Positions 1-7,557 of a stretch of DNA of 19,819 nt are shown in pieces. The DNA comes from Bacteroidia bacterium (GTDB lineage Bacteria; Bacteroidota; Bacteroidia; UKL13-3). The position numbers and the translations under genes were made by a program. Each line of letters opens with the position of its first letter. Positions within the stretch are counted from its first letter, which is position 1. The notes beneath the pieces were generated by a model. It was not told the origin of the DNA and did no database searches. It saw only the letters and a program-made list of their open reading frames with translations. The DNA is taken from contig JACFNJ010000008.1 in NCBI GenBank assembly GCA_019454865.1, positions 5,020 through 24,838 on the forward strand, given 5' to 3'.

Positions 1-449
1 AAGAAGTAGATGTGCAGATTTCGCCTGCTGATATTGAAATGCAAACAGCCCGCTCGGGTGGTGCAGGTGGGCAAAATGTAAATAAGGTAGAATCCAAAGT
101 TATGCTTACGCATAAGCCAACAGGCATAGTTGTAGTATGCCAGGTGGAACGTACCCAAAACGGAAACCGCGAACGTGCAATGCAAATGCTTCGTACAAAA
201 TTGTATGAAATGGAATTGCAAAAACACAATGAAAAAATTGCAAGTTCACGAAAAACAATGGTTTCTACCGGTGACCGTTCAGCAAAAATACGTACATACA
301 ATTACCCTCAAGGACGTGTTACCGATCATCGTATCGGATTAACTGTATATAACTTACCGGATGTAATGAATGGCGATATACAAGAGTTTATTGAAAAATT
401 ACAAATAGCTGAAAACACTGAACGATTAAAAGAAGGTAATCTTGTTTAA
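1..449 (+). CDS. prfA: Peptide chain release factor 1, C-terminal part (5' end outside window)
   Basis: Class I release factor that reads UAA/UAG stop codons and triggers peptidyl-tRNA hydrolysis on the ribosome. The frame is open to the left edge (preceding in-frame residues Glu-Val-Asp), so the GTG at 12 is not the true start. The GGQ motif, which enters the peptidyl-transferase centre, is encoded at 66-74 within GGAGGQNVNK. Further on are TGDRSAKIRTYNYPQGRVTDHRI, here cited as separate pieces TGDRS, RTYNYPQGR and VTDHRI, typical of the RF1/RF2 catalytic domain. The tail NGDIQEFIEKLQ followed by AENTERLKEG matches my memory of RF1 in Bacteroidota. The codon-recognition domain (PxT in RF1, SPF in RF2) lies outside the window, so RF1 rather than RF2 rests on the C-terminal half. 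The stop is followed after 5 bases by the next gene. Confidence 0.93.
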   Translation, partial: EVDVQISPADIEMQTARSGGAGGQNVNKVESKVMLTHKPTGIVVVCQVERTQNGNRERAMQMLRTKLYEMELQKHNEKIASSRKTMVSTGDRSAKIRTYNYPQGRVTDHRIGLTVYNLPDVMNGDIQEFIEKLQIAENTERLKEGNLV

Positions 450-454
450 TTCCT

Positions 455-1081
455 TTGATTAAAACACATCACATATCCATACAAAAAACTGCACGCTATT
501 GTACAATTGGCGAGCTAAACGATAAAACACAAGAAGTATGGATAGTGTTGCATGGATACGCACAATTAGCTTTTGAGTTTATCCATAATTTTTCGATTTT
601 AGACAATGGAAAAAGATTAATTGTTGCCCCAGAAGGTTTAAACCGGTTTTATGCTAAAGGCTTTGGTGGTAAACCTGTAGCCAACTGGATGACCGCTGAA
701 GACAGAGAATACGAAATAAAAGACTATCTATTATATATTCAATCGGTTTATACTTCATTAAATATTCCAGATAATTGCAAAGTAAAACTTTTGGGATTTT
801 CGCAAGGCGCAACTACTGCATCCCGATTTTATAATGCACAGCTCTGTAAAATTGATGAACTAATATTATATGCAGGAGAAATTGCTGCCGAACTTATTAA
901 TCCGATATCACCCACATTACTTCATCAAAATATTACATACATAACCGGTAATAACGATCCGTTTATAACTGCTGAAAAATTGGAAAACATACTACAATTA
1001 ATGCAAACCATAAATGCCAAAATAATCCAATTTGATGGTGGACATGAAATAAAAACAGAAGTGCTTCAGTTGCTTACTTAG
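455..1081 (+). CDS. Alpha/beta-hydrolase, carboxylesterase/phospholipase-like
   Basis: Predicted cytoplasmic serine hydrolase of about 208 residues, the usual length for the phospholipase/carboxylesterase type of alpha/beta hydrolase (Abhydrolase_2-like). Visible elements are an oxyanion-hole strand WIVLHGYAQ near residues 29-37, the nucleophile elbow GFSQG with Ser116, an acid candidate Asp168 in GNNDPF, and a base candidate His197 in GGHE. All three catalytic positions are in the expected order and spacing, so it looks active; the substrate cannot be told. No signal peptide is visible. The start is a TTG at 455. The only in-frame space upstream is about 15 bases to a TAA at 437-439 and holds no ATG, so TTG is the best choice. 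It lies 5 bases after prfA and is probably co-transcribed with it, though the functions are not obviously linked. Confidence 0.85.
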   Translation: MIKTHHISIQKTARYCTIGELNDKTQEVWIVLHGYAQLAFEFIHNFSILDNGKRLIVAPEGLNRFYAKGFGGKPVANWMTAEDREYEIKDYLLYIQSVYTSLNIPDNCKVKLLGFSQGATTASRFYNAQLCKIDELILYAGEIAAELINPISPTLLHQNITYITGNNDPFITAEKLENILQLMQTINAKIIQFDGGHEIKTEVLQLLT

Positions 1082-1158
1082 TTGTAAACAACCTTTCTTT
1101 AATATTAACTTCTCGCAATTAATTATATTTATTTGTAACGTTAAATGCTTTAATCAAA

Positions 1159-1920
1159 ATGGATATTGTATCGTATAATGTAAATGGAATACGTGCTGCT
1201 ATTAGCAAAGGTTTGCTAAACTGGATGGAGAGTCGTAACGCAGATATTTATTGTTTTCAAGAAACCAAAGCTGAGAAAAACCAAGTGGATTTAAGTGCAT
1301 TTGAAATGTTAGGCTATAACAGTTACTGGTTTAGTGCACAAAAAAAGGGATACAGCGGTGTTGCTATTTTTACTAAGCATAAACCCAAACATGTTGAATA
1401 TGGTTTTGGAAACACGGACTACGATAATGAAGGTAGAATTATACGTGCAGACTTTGAAAACATAAGTGTAATTAGTGTATATATTCCATCCGGTACAAGT
1501 GGAGATGAAAGGCAGGATTACAAGATGACTTGGCTAAAGTTTTTTCATGATTACATTAATGCAATTGTAAAGAAATTTCCAAATTTGGTGGTGTGTGGAG
1601 ATTATAATATATGCCACCAGGCTATTGATATACACGACCCGATAGGCAATAAAAATAGCAGTGGCTTTTTACCTGAAGAAAGAGAATGGCTGAGTGAATT
1701 TATTGATAGCGGATTTATTGATAGCTTCCGCAATTTCAATAAAGCACCTCACAATTACAGTTGGTGGACATATCGCGCAAACGCCAGAAATAATAATAAA
1801 GGATGGCGAATAGATTATTGTATGGTTTGTAATTCTCTTGCCGATAAATTAAAAGGTGCAGGAATACATCCGGATATTGTTCATTCAGACCATTGCCCTG
1901 TGTGGGTAAATGTAGAATAA
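1159..1920 (+). CDS. xth: Exodeoxyribonuclease III (AP endonuclease)
   Basis: Base-excision-repair nuclease of the exonuclease III / endonuclease-exonuclease-phosphatase fold. It cleaves at abasic sites and trims 3' ends of DNA in the cytoplasm. At 253 residues it is near the family length. Seen in order: SYNVNGIRA with Asn7; QETK with metal-ligand Glu35; GYSGVAIF; VYIPSG with Tyr108; CGDYN with Asp148 and Asn150; RIDY with Asp219; and the C-terminal SDHCP with Asp244 and His245. These correspond to the complete active-site set, so the enzyme should be functional. The ATG at 1159 gives the canonical N-terminus. It has its own 77-base leader after the esterase gene, where TTTATTTG at 1128-1135 resembles the Bacteroidota -7 element with one mismatch. 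It runs convergently into trxA with a hairpin between. Confidence 0.96.
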   Translation: MDIVSYNVNGIRAAISKGLLNWMESRNADIYCFQETKAEKNQVDLSAFEMLGYNSYWFSAQKKGYSGVAIFTKHKPKHVEYGFGNTDYDNEGRIIRADFENISVISVYIPSGTSGDERQDYKMTWLKFFHDYINAIVKKFPNLVVCGDYNICHQAIDIHDPIGNKNSSGFLPEEREWLSEFIDSGFIDSFRNFNKAPHNYSWWTYRANARNNNKGWRIDYCMVCNSLADKLKGAGIHPDIVHSDHCPVWVNVE

Positions 1921-1926
1921 GATACC

Positions 1927-1971
1927 TAAAAACAAAAAACCACATCAAAGTTATTAGCCTTAATGTGGTTT
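1927..1971 (-). terminator. Intrinsic terminator of trxA
   Basis: A perfect 9-bp inverted repeat, AAACCACAT at 1937-1945 and ATGTGGTTT at 1963-1971, has a 17-base loop. Reading the minus strand, the stem runs straight into a T-rich stretch (the A-rich 1927-1939 on the plus strand), as expected for a rho-independent terminator of trxA. The plus-strand side has only a short T-run, so service to xth would be weaker. Confidence 0.75.
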
Positions 1972-1994
1972 CATTAATTGTAATTATATAGCTA

Positions 1995-2312
1995 CTACAA
2001 TTGTCCTTCTAGTTTATTTACCAATACATGCTTAGGCACAGCACCTACTTGCTTATCCACTACTTTGCCTCCTTTAAAAAACAATAAAGCAGGAATACTC
2101 ATAATACCATAATCAGTTGCTACACGAGGATTATGATCTACATTTAACTTGCCGATTATTGCTTTTCCTTCATACTCTTTCGAGATTTCATCTACTACAG
2201 GTCCAACCATTCTGCATGGCCCACACCATTCTGCCCAAAAATCAACCAATACCGGTTTGTCGCTTTTAAGTACCAACTCATCAAAGTTGCTGTCTGTTAT
2301 TTCTAATGCCAT
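1995..2312 (-). CDS. trxA: Thioredoxin
   Basis: Small cytoplasmic dithiol oxidoreductase that reduces protein disulfides, ribonucleotide reductases among them, and is itself recharged by thioredoxin reductase (not in this window). The 105-residue length is standard. The active site WCGPC holds the redox pair Cys30 and Cys33, preceded by VLVDFWAE. The buried Asp is in VDFW, and the cis-proline is Pro74 in SIPALL. There is no signal peptide or lipobox, which argues against a periplasmic TlpA-like protein. The ATG at 2312 gives the canonical N-terminus. The gene lies 176 bases downstream of a flippase gene on the same strand. No clear promoter was recognised in that gap, but the distance suggests a separate unit. 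Confidence 0.96.
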   Translation of the reverse strand: MALEITDSNFDELVLKSDKPVLVDFWAEWCGPCRMVGPVVDEISKEYEGKAIIGKLNVDHNPRVATDYGIMSIPALLFFKGGKVVDKQVGAVPKHVLVNKLEGQL

Positions 2313-2488
2313 AAAATTTATATTTTAACTTTTCTAATTGAAACGCAATTTCGCTTTTTATTCTTAAAGAGAAAAACATCAAAACCTGTTATTTATCAGT
2401 CAGATAATTTTTCTTTATGTTTTTAAAATCAGCTTTGAAAGTCCTAAAAAAAGTATATCCAAAAAGCAATTTATTGACTTTTACTATC

Positions 2489-3955
2489 TTAAAACTCCTC
2501 TACAAGTTTGTGTTTTCTTTCATAAATAAATGTAAGAGTTGTATAGCTAATCAATACTGCCCCATTTAACACATAACTCCACCACGTAGGCGGGAAATTA
2601 AGCCACTGTACAATAAAAAATAAAATTAATGCAACTCCTATATAAACACCCAAGCGACCAACTTGATAAGGAATAGGGTAATATTTTGCCCCCAACAAAT
2701 AACACAAGACTACCATACATAAATAACAAATAATTGTAGCCCATGCCGAACCGGTGTATCCCATCAAAGGAATTAGTACAAGATTTGCAACAACAGTAAC
2801 TCCAGCACCAAATAATGAAATTAAAGCCCCTTTATTAGTATTGTCGCTAAGTTTATACCAAATAGAAAGATTATAATACATACCTAAAAACATATTTGCC
2901 AATAATAATATAGGTACAGTATGCAAACCTTCCCAGTATGGCTCATTAATAAAATGCTTAAAAATGGATATGTAAAAGGTAACAAGTAAAAACAAAAACA
3001 AACACACAATGGTAAAGTAATTCATTACCACAGCATATATCTGTCGTTTGTCGCTGCCTTTTGCATGATTAAAAAAGAATGGTTCAGCAGCATACCGAAA
3101 TGCCTGAATAAACAATGTCATTAATATAGAAAGTTTGTAATTAGCTCCATAAATTCCTGTTGCACGCAAGCCTTCATTCACATCGGTATAAACGTATGAA
3201 ATTATTATTCTATCTAATGTTTCATTAATCATACCGGCAAATCCAACAACCATTAACGGTAAGCCATATATCAGCATTTCTTTCCAAAGTACTTTATTAA
3301 AACTCGCTCGTTTTATCGCAATAATTTCTTTTCCTAAAAGTGGAATTGTAATGATACTTGCAACTAAATTGGCAATAAACACATAACCCAAATGCACATG
3401 TCCGCTATAAAAAGGTAAGTTTATTCCATATTTTTTATTAACAAAAGGGCATAGCAACAAAAAATAAAGATTCAATAAAATATTAGTAAAAATGTTAATG
3501 TTTTTTACAATGGCAAATTTAATCGGGCGATTTTGCTGACGCAAATAAGCAAATGGAATTGCACTTATTGCATCCAATGCCATTATCAAAGCAAAATAAG
3601 TTACATACTGTGGGTAGTCAGGAATTTTAATTGCAGTTGCAATTTGAGGTGAGAAAATCCAAATTACAATTCCAAAAAAAATAGAAGTGCTGATTAAAGA
3701 AGTTAAAGCGGTACTATATACTTGATTGGGGTTATCCTTTTTTTGCGAAAACCGAAAAAATGCAGTTTCCATTCCGTATGTAAGCAGTACGTTGAAGAAA
3801 GTAACATATGAATAAAGCAATATATTAATTCCGTATTCGGAAGTACTGAAAAGTGCAGTATGCAAAGGCACTAACAAATAGTTTACAAATCGTCCTACTA
3901 TTTGGCTCAAACCATATATAACTGTTTGTGATGCAAGTTTCTTAATTGGATTCAA
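2489..3955 (-). CDS. Oligosaccharide flippase family membrane protein (MOP/Wzx-like)
   Basis: A 488-residue integral membrane protein with about 14 hydrophobic segments spread over its whole length, the size and pattern of MATE/MOP-superfamily polysaccharide transporters (Wzx/RfbX type), which move lipid-linked sugars across the inner membrane. The N-terminus (MNPIKKLASQTVIYGLSQIV) is what I remember of Bacteroidota flippases. The mid-protein LIYGLPLM followed by INETLDRIII is the usual helix 7 region with charged residues. The start is a TTG at 3955; no in-frame ATG lies just upstream, and the resulting N-terminus fits the family. No glycosyltransferase, polymerase or sugar-nucleotide gene is adjacent, so the cargo is unknown. 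An exact TAnnTTTG element lies about 64 bases upstream. Confidence 0.88.
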   Translation of the reverse strand: MNPIKKLASQTVIYGLSQIVGRFVNYLLVPLHTALFSTSEYGINILLYSYVTFFNVLLTYGMETAFFRFSQKKDNPNQVYSTALTSLISTSIFFGIVIWIFSPQIATAIKIPDYPQYVTYFALIMALDAISAIPFAYLRQQNRPIKFAIVKNINIFTNILLNLYFLLLCPFVNKKYGINLPFYSGHVHLGYVFIANLVASIITIPLLGKEIIAIKRASFNKVLWKEMLIYGLPLMVVGFAGMINETLDRIIISYVYTDVNEGLRATGIYGANYKLSILMTLFIQAFRYAAEPFFFNHAKGSDKRQIYAVVMNYFTIVCLFLFLLVTFYISIFKHFINEPYWEGLHTVPILLLANMFLGMYYNLSIWYKLSDNTNKGALISLFGAGVTVVANLVLIPLMGYTGSAWATIICYLCMVVLCYLLGAKYYPIPYQVGRLGVYIGVALILFFIVQWLNFPPTWWSYVLNGAVLISYTTLTFIYERKHKLVEEF

Positions 3956-4018
3956 TGGTAATGAAATAAAAACTCAAAATAGCGAAAAAATAATTGTAGA
4001 AAATATTCGTATTATTAA

Positions 4019-4026
4019 CAAAGATA
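4019..4026 (-). promoter_or_regulatory. Putative -7 promoter element of the flippase gene
   Basis: Read on the minus strand this is TATCTTTG, an exact match to the Bacteroidota -7 consensus TAnnTTTG. It would place the transcript start near 4012 and leave a leader of about 57 bases. The -33 region has only a T-rich stretch and no clean TTTG, so the call is tentative. Confidence 0.4.
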
Positions 4027-4051
4027 AAAGGTTTGTATATTTTCGTAAAAC

Positions 4052-5857
4052 ATGAATAGATTCTTGTTTATTGTATTTTTTATAGTTGCAGCACCTTGCA
4101 TTGCCCAACAGCAAGATGAACAATTAGCTGCACAATATTTTAGTAACAACGAAATAGAAAAAGCAGTTGATTTGTATGAAAAATTATATAACAAAGGAAG
4201 CAAATCATCCATTTTATATGAAAATTTACTTACCTGCTATTTCAAATTACAACGATATGATGAAGCGGAAAAGATTGTAAAAAAACAACAAAAACGAACA
4301 GACCAAAGTTTATTTTATACTGTAGATTTGGGATATGTATATGAAAAAGCAAATCAACCGGATAAAGCAAAAAAAGTATATGATGAATTAATTAATAAAA
4401 TGACTGCCTCGTATGACAAGGCTGTTGAATTAGGAAATGCATTTAAACGAAGAGGTAAAGCAGAGTATGCAATTCAAACCTATGTAAAAGCAAGAAAATT
4501 AAACGGTAATAATTTGCAACTTTTTAGCGTGGACTTAGCACAACTGTATGCTGAAAAGAAACAAACTGCTTTAATGCTTGAGGAATATTTGAATGCAATA
4601 TTAAACAATCCTGCATTATTGGATGAAGTACAAGGATATTTACAACTGTATTTGGATGATGAAAAAGACTACGATTTACTGAAACAAACCTTATTAAAAA
4701 ACTTAAAAGCAAATCCGGCTAATGAGCTATATAGCGATATGCTGATATGGCTATATGTGCAACGAAAAGATTTTGAAAACGCATTGTTTCAAACACGAGC
4801 CTTAGACAAACGATACAAAGAAGAAGGAAAAAGAATTGTACAGCTTGCAGATTTGATGCTTATCAACCAAAGTTATGATGTAGCAACCAAAGCATATAAC
4901 GAAGTAGTGCTTATGGGTCCTGAAAAACCGTATTACTTAAATGCTAAATTTGGAATTCTTCGTTCAAGAAATCAAAAAATATTTTATAGTGGAAATTATA
5001 CTCAGGCAGATTTAAACGCACTTGAAACTGCGTATTTTCAGTTTTTAAAAGAATTCGGCATTCAGCCGTTTACAGCAAGCAGTATTCGCGAGTTGGCTCA
5101 CTTACAAGCATACTATCTGTATAAATACGACTCAGCAATTATCAATTTTAACACTTTAATTGATATGCCTCGATTAGATAACCGATTTAAAGCAGAATGT
5201 AAACTAGACTTAGGAGATATTTATGTATTAAAAGGCGATGTGTGGGATGCGATGTTATTATACGGGCAAGTAGATAAAGATTTTTTAGAAGACCCATTAG
5301 GGCAAGAAGCTAAATTCCGAAATGCAAAATTATCTTACTATATCGGTGAGTTTGGCTGGGCTAAAGCGCAATTAGATGTTTTAAAAACTGCCACAACGCA
5401 ACTGATAGCAAATAATGCAATGGAACTTTCACTTCAAATTCAGGATAATACAATAGACAGCAACGAGGAACCACTACGATGGTTCTCGCGTGCAGATTTG
5501 TATTATTTCCAAAATCGCTTATCGGATGCATTAATTACTTTAGACAGCATTCAAACAATTTATCCCAAGCATGAACTGGCAGATGATGTATTATTTAAAA
5601 GAGGAGAAATTGCATTGAAGAAAAAAGAATTTGCACAAGCAATGTATTACTTTGAACAAGTAGTAAAAGAGTACGGCTCCGGAATATTAGGGGACAACGC
5701 CTTGTTTTTACTTGGCGATATTGCCCAAAGCAAACTAAACAATATTGAACAAGCACAAAAGTATTACGAACAATTTATTGAAGCCTATCCTAGTAGTTTT
5801 TATTTAGTGGAGGTACGAAAAAGATATAGAGCACTACGAGGAGATATTACAAACTAA
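4052..5857 (+). CDS. Secreted tetratricopeptide-repeat protein
   Basis: A 601-residue protein with an N-terminal signal peptide (hydrophobic FLFIVFFIVAAPCIA, likely cut before the QQQ near residue 19), followed by helical repeats for the rest of its length. TPR-like units are visible early (AAQYFSNNEIEKAVDLYEK), around residues 90-160 (LGYVYEKANQPDKAKKVYDE) and again at the C-terminus (FKRGEIALKKKEFAQAMYYF and LLGDIAQSKLNNIEQAQKYY). TPR proteins of this kind act as protein-protein scaffolds in the periplasm or at the outer membrane. The Cys in the signal region (PCIAQ) is not a convincing lipobox. No enzymatic domain is seen. It is the first gene of a plus-strand run, 2 bases ahead of the VOC gene, and diverges from the flippase. 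The partner is unknown. Confidence 0.82.
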   Translation: MNRFLFIVFFIVAAPCIAQQQDEQLAAQYFSNNEIEKAVDLYEKLYNKGSKSSILYENLLTCYFKLQRYDEAEKIVKKQQKRTDQSLFYTVDLGYVYEKANQPDKAKKVYDELINKMTASYDKAVELGNAFKRRGKAEYAIQTYVKARKLNGNNLQLFSVDLAQLYAEKKQTALMLEEYLNAILNNPALLDEVQGYLQLYLDDEKDYDLLKQTLLKNLKANPANELYSDMLIWLYVQRKDFENALFQTRALDKRYKEEGKRIVQLADLMLINQSYDVATKAYNEVVLMGPEKPYYLNAKFGILRSRNQKIFYSGNYTQADLNALETAYFQFLKEFGIQPFTASSIRELAHLQAYYLYKYDSAIINFNTLIDMPRLDNRFKAECKLDLGDIYVLKGDVWDAMLLYGQVDKDFLEDPLGQEAKFRNAKLSYYIGEFGWAKAQLDVLKTATTQLIANNAMELSLQIQDNTIDSNEEPLRWFSRADLYYFQNRLSDALITLDSIQTIYPKHELADDVLFKRGEIALKKKEFAQAMYYFEQVVKEYGSGILGDNALFLLGDIAQSKLNNIEQAQKYYEQFIEAYPSSFYLVEVRKRYRALRGDITN

Positions 5858-5859
5858 TT

Positions 5860-6258
5860 ATGAAAATCGCTAAAACACATATAATACTATTTGTGCAAGA
5901 CCAACAAATTAGTAAAGATTTCTATCAAACAGTTTTAGCAACCGAGCCTACGCTTCATGTTGAAGGAATGACAGAATTTAATATTGGAAATAAAATAGTA
6001 ATTGGGTTAATGCCCAAAAACGGAATTGCTAAAATCATTTCGCCCGAAAGAGTATTTTCCGATAAAATAATTTCAACCTGTGAACTGTACTTATACGTTG
6101 AAAATGTAACCGATGAATACAATCGGATATTAAAATTAAACATAAACTGCATAAGTAAACTACAACACAGAGATTGGGGTGATACAGCGTTTTATTTTTC
6201 CGATCCGGATGGTCATATAATAGCAATAGCACAAAAAATAAAACCAATTGATTGCTAA
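5860..6258 (+). CDS. VOC-fold (glyoxalase/bleomycin-resistance-like) protein
   Basis: A 132-residue single-copy vicinal-oxygen-chelate protein with two beta-alpha-beta-beta-beta halves. The first half starts KTHIILFVQD and contains KDFYQTVL, the usual helix that follows the first strand. The second half contains ELYLYVENVTDEYNRILK and ends in FYFSDPDGHIIAIAQ, the usual C-terminal VOC signature. His7 and Glu75 sit where metal ligands are expected. The position that is usually a metal-binding Glu after DPDGxxI is Ala122, so metal-dependent catalysis is doubtful and a binding role is possible. It lies 2 bases after the TPR gene, and its last 11 bases overlap the next gene, so the three are probably one transcript. 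The substrate is not known. Confidence 0.78.
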   Translation: MKIAKTHIILFVQDQQISKDFYQTVLATEPTLHVEGMTEFNIGNKIVIGLMPKNGIAKIISPERVFSDKIISTCELYLYVENVTDEYNRILKLNINCISKLQHRDWGDTAFYFSDPDGHIIAIAQKIKPIDC

Positions 6259-7420
6259 ATTTTCAATAAAAAACCTTTGGAGTATAACCGCAAACGCACT
6301 GTACTCACTTCTACCTGCTGGAATAAATTTTATTTTATCCTACCTTGTAATCAATCATTCAGGAAATTCAGATTGGGGATTTATTGTTTCCTTACAACTT
6401 TACTATTATTTAATAAGTACTACAATTGCTTGGGGAAATAAAGACAGTTTATTAGTAAAATTTTCGGCCAATCCATCTCAAACAAAATTTTTATGGCAAC
6501 AATCTTTCTTTACTCGTTTTTGTATTGCATGTATAATTGGTTTAGCCTTAATTTTATGGCAAAGCGAATCTGCATTACACCTTGCTATCTGGGTTTTTAG
6601 CCGATTTGTTGTTCAGTCGATAGAAAGTATTGTTATATACGAACAACGATATAAGTGGGCAATAGTTTCAGAAATTCTTCCACTGTTTTTTGTACTATTT
6701 TTCATCAATCAAAATATAGTTGAAATCACACTCCAATCGGCTTTATGGATAATAACTGCCTCACATTGTATCCGATTAGTTACAGTTTCAATAGCGTATG
6801 CAGATTGGTTTAAAGGTATAAACAAATCATCTTTTAATTTTTCGCTTCTAAAAGAAACTTTTCCATTTGCCATAATGGCTTTTATTGTGTTTTTACAAGT
6901 AAAAATTGACTTGTATAGCTTCAGTATTTTACGACCAAAAAATGAACTGGGAGTATATCAGGTATTGATGAGTTTTATTGTATTAGCAGCAGGTATCCCG
7001 GGATATTTATTAATACCTTTTAGCAAAAACATTTATTTAATGTCCATTGAAAAAATAAAACAAATTAAAATCTTGCTACGTATAGTTGGCTTGGTATTAC
7101 CAATATTGGCTGTTTTTGTAATTCGTTTTGTGTTGTTAAATTTATACTCTCTTGAGTTTAGCAATTACCAGTTTATTCTTATTTATATCTACCTGGCTAT
7201 TCCATATTTTTATGCTCTTGAAATATATCATCAGTACAAAACCCTAAATGAAAAAAAAGTATTATTAATTAGTACTATTGGAGTAGTAACTGTATTTTCT
7301 GTTTCCTTATTTACCATTTACCAATGGGGAATTTCAGGTGCACTTCTTGCAAATTGCATCGGGCAATTTGTAGTTCTAACTCTTTATTCGATGAAACGAT
7401 TTTTATTTACTAAAAATTAA
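6248..7420 (+). CDS. Polytopic membrane protein, flippase-like (short Wzx/MOP type)
   Basis: A 390-residue, strongly hydrophobic protein with roughly 11-12 membrane segments. The N-terminal layout (amphipathic start, then LYSLLPAGINFILSYLVINH), the central FPFAIMAFIVFLQVKIDLYS and the C-terminal GISGALLANCIGQFVVLTLY resemble polysaccharide flippases, but it is shorter than the 14-helix type at 2489-3955. Little sequence likeness to that protein is evident, so it is unlikely to be a recent duplicate. The start is a TTG at 6248, inside the last 11 bases of the VOC gene; no ATG is near, and this overlap suggests translational coupling. Neighbouring genes give no cargo. Another reading is a membrane protein of unknown transport function. 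Confidence 0.68.
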   Translation: MIAKFSIKNLWSITANALYSLLPAGINFILSYLVINHSGNSDWGFIVSLQLYYYLISTTIAWGNKDSLLVKFSANPSQTKFLWQQSFFTRFCIACIIGLALILWQSESALHLAIWVFSRFVVQSIESIVIYEQRYKWAIVSEILPLFFVLFFINQNIVEITLQSALWIITASHCIRLVTVSIAYADWFKGINKSSFNFSLLKETFPFAIMAFIVFLQVKIDLYSFSILRPKNELGVYQVLMSFIVLAAGIPGYLLIPFSKNIYLMSIEKIKQIKILLRIVGLVLPILAVFVIRFVLLNLYSLEFSNYQFILIYIYLAIPYFYALEIYHQYKTLNEKKVLLISTIGVVTVFSVSLFTIYQWGISGALLANCIGQFVVLTLYSMKRFLFTKN

Positions 7421-7453
7421 AATAACCCAAAACAATTAAACAAATACAAAGTA

Positions 7454-7475
7454 TTAAGCCTGCTTAAATCTTTTT
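7454..7475 (+). terminator. Weak putative terminator after the flippase-like gene
   Basis: TTAAGC at 7454-7459 pairs with GCTTAA at 7462-7467, allowing a 5-bp stem with a 4-base loop, followed by a T-run at 7471-7475. The stem is short and AT-rich. It lies between the convergent flippase-like gene and the TonB receptor gene; nothing else was recognised in the 137-base gap. Confidence 0.3.
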
Positions 7476-7557
7476 AATTTAAATTGGATTAAACAACTCA
7501 TTAATTAAATTTTTAGGTTATAAATAAACCCAACAAAAATTGCACATGAAATGCAGA

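Noticed and set aside
2400..2430. Short hairpin TTATC/GATAA as a terminator of the flippase gene
   Set aside because: Only 5 AT-rich pairs, and it lies about 65 bases past the stop; too weak to call.
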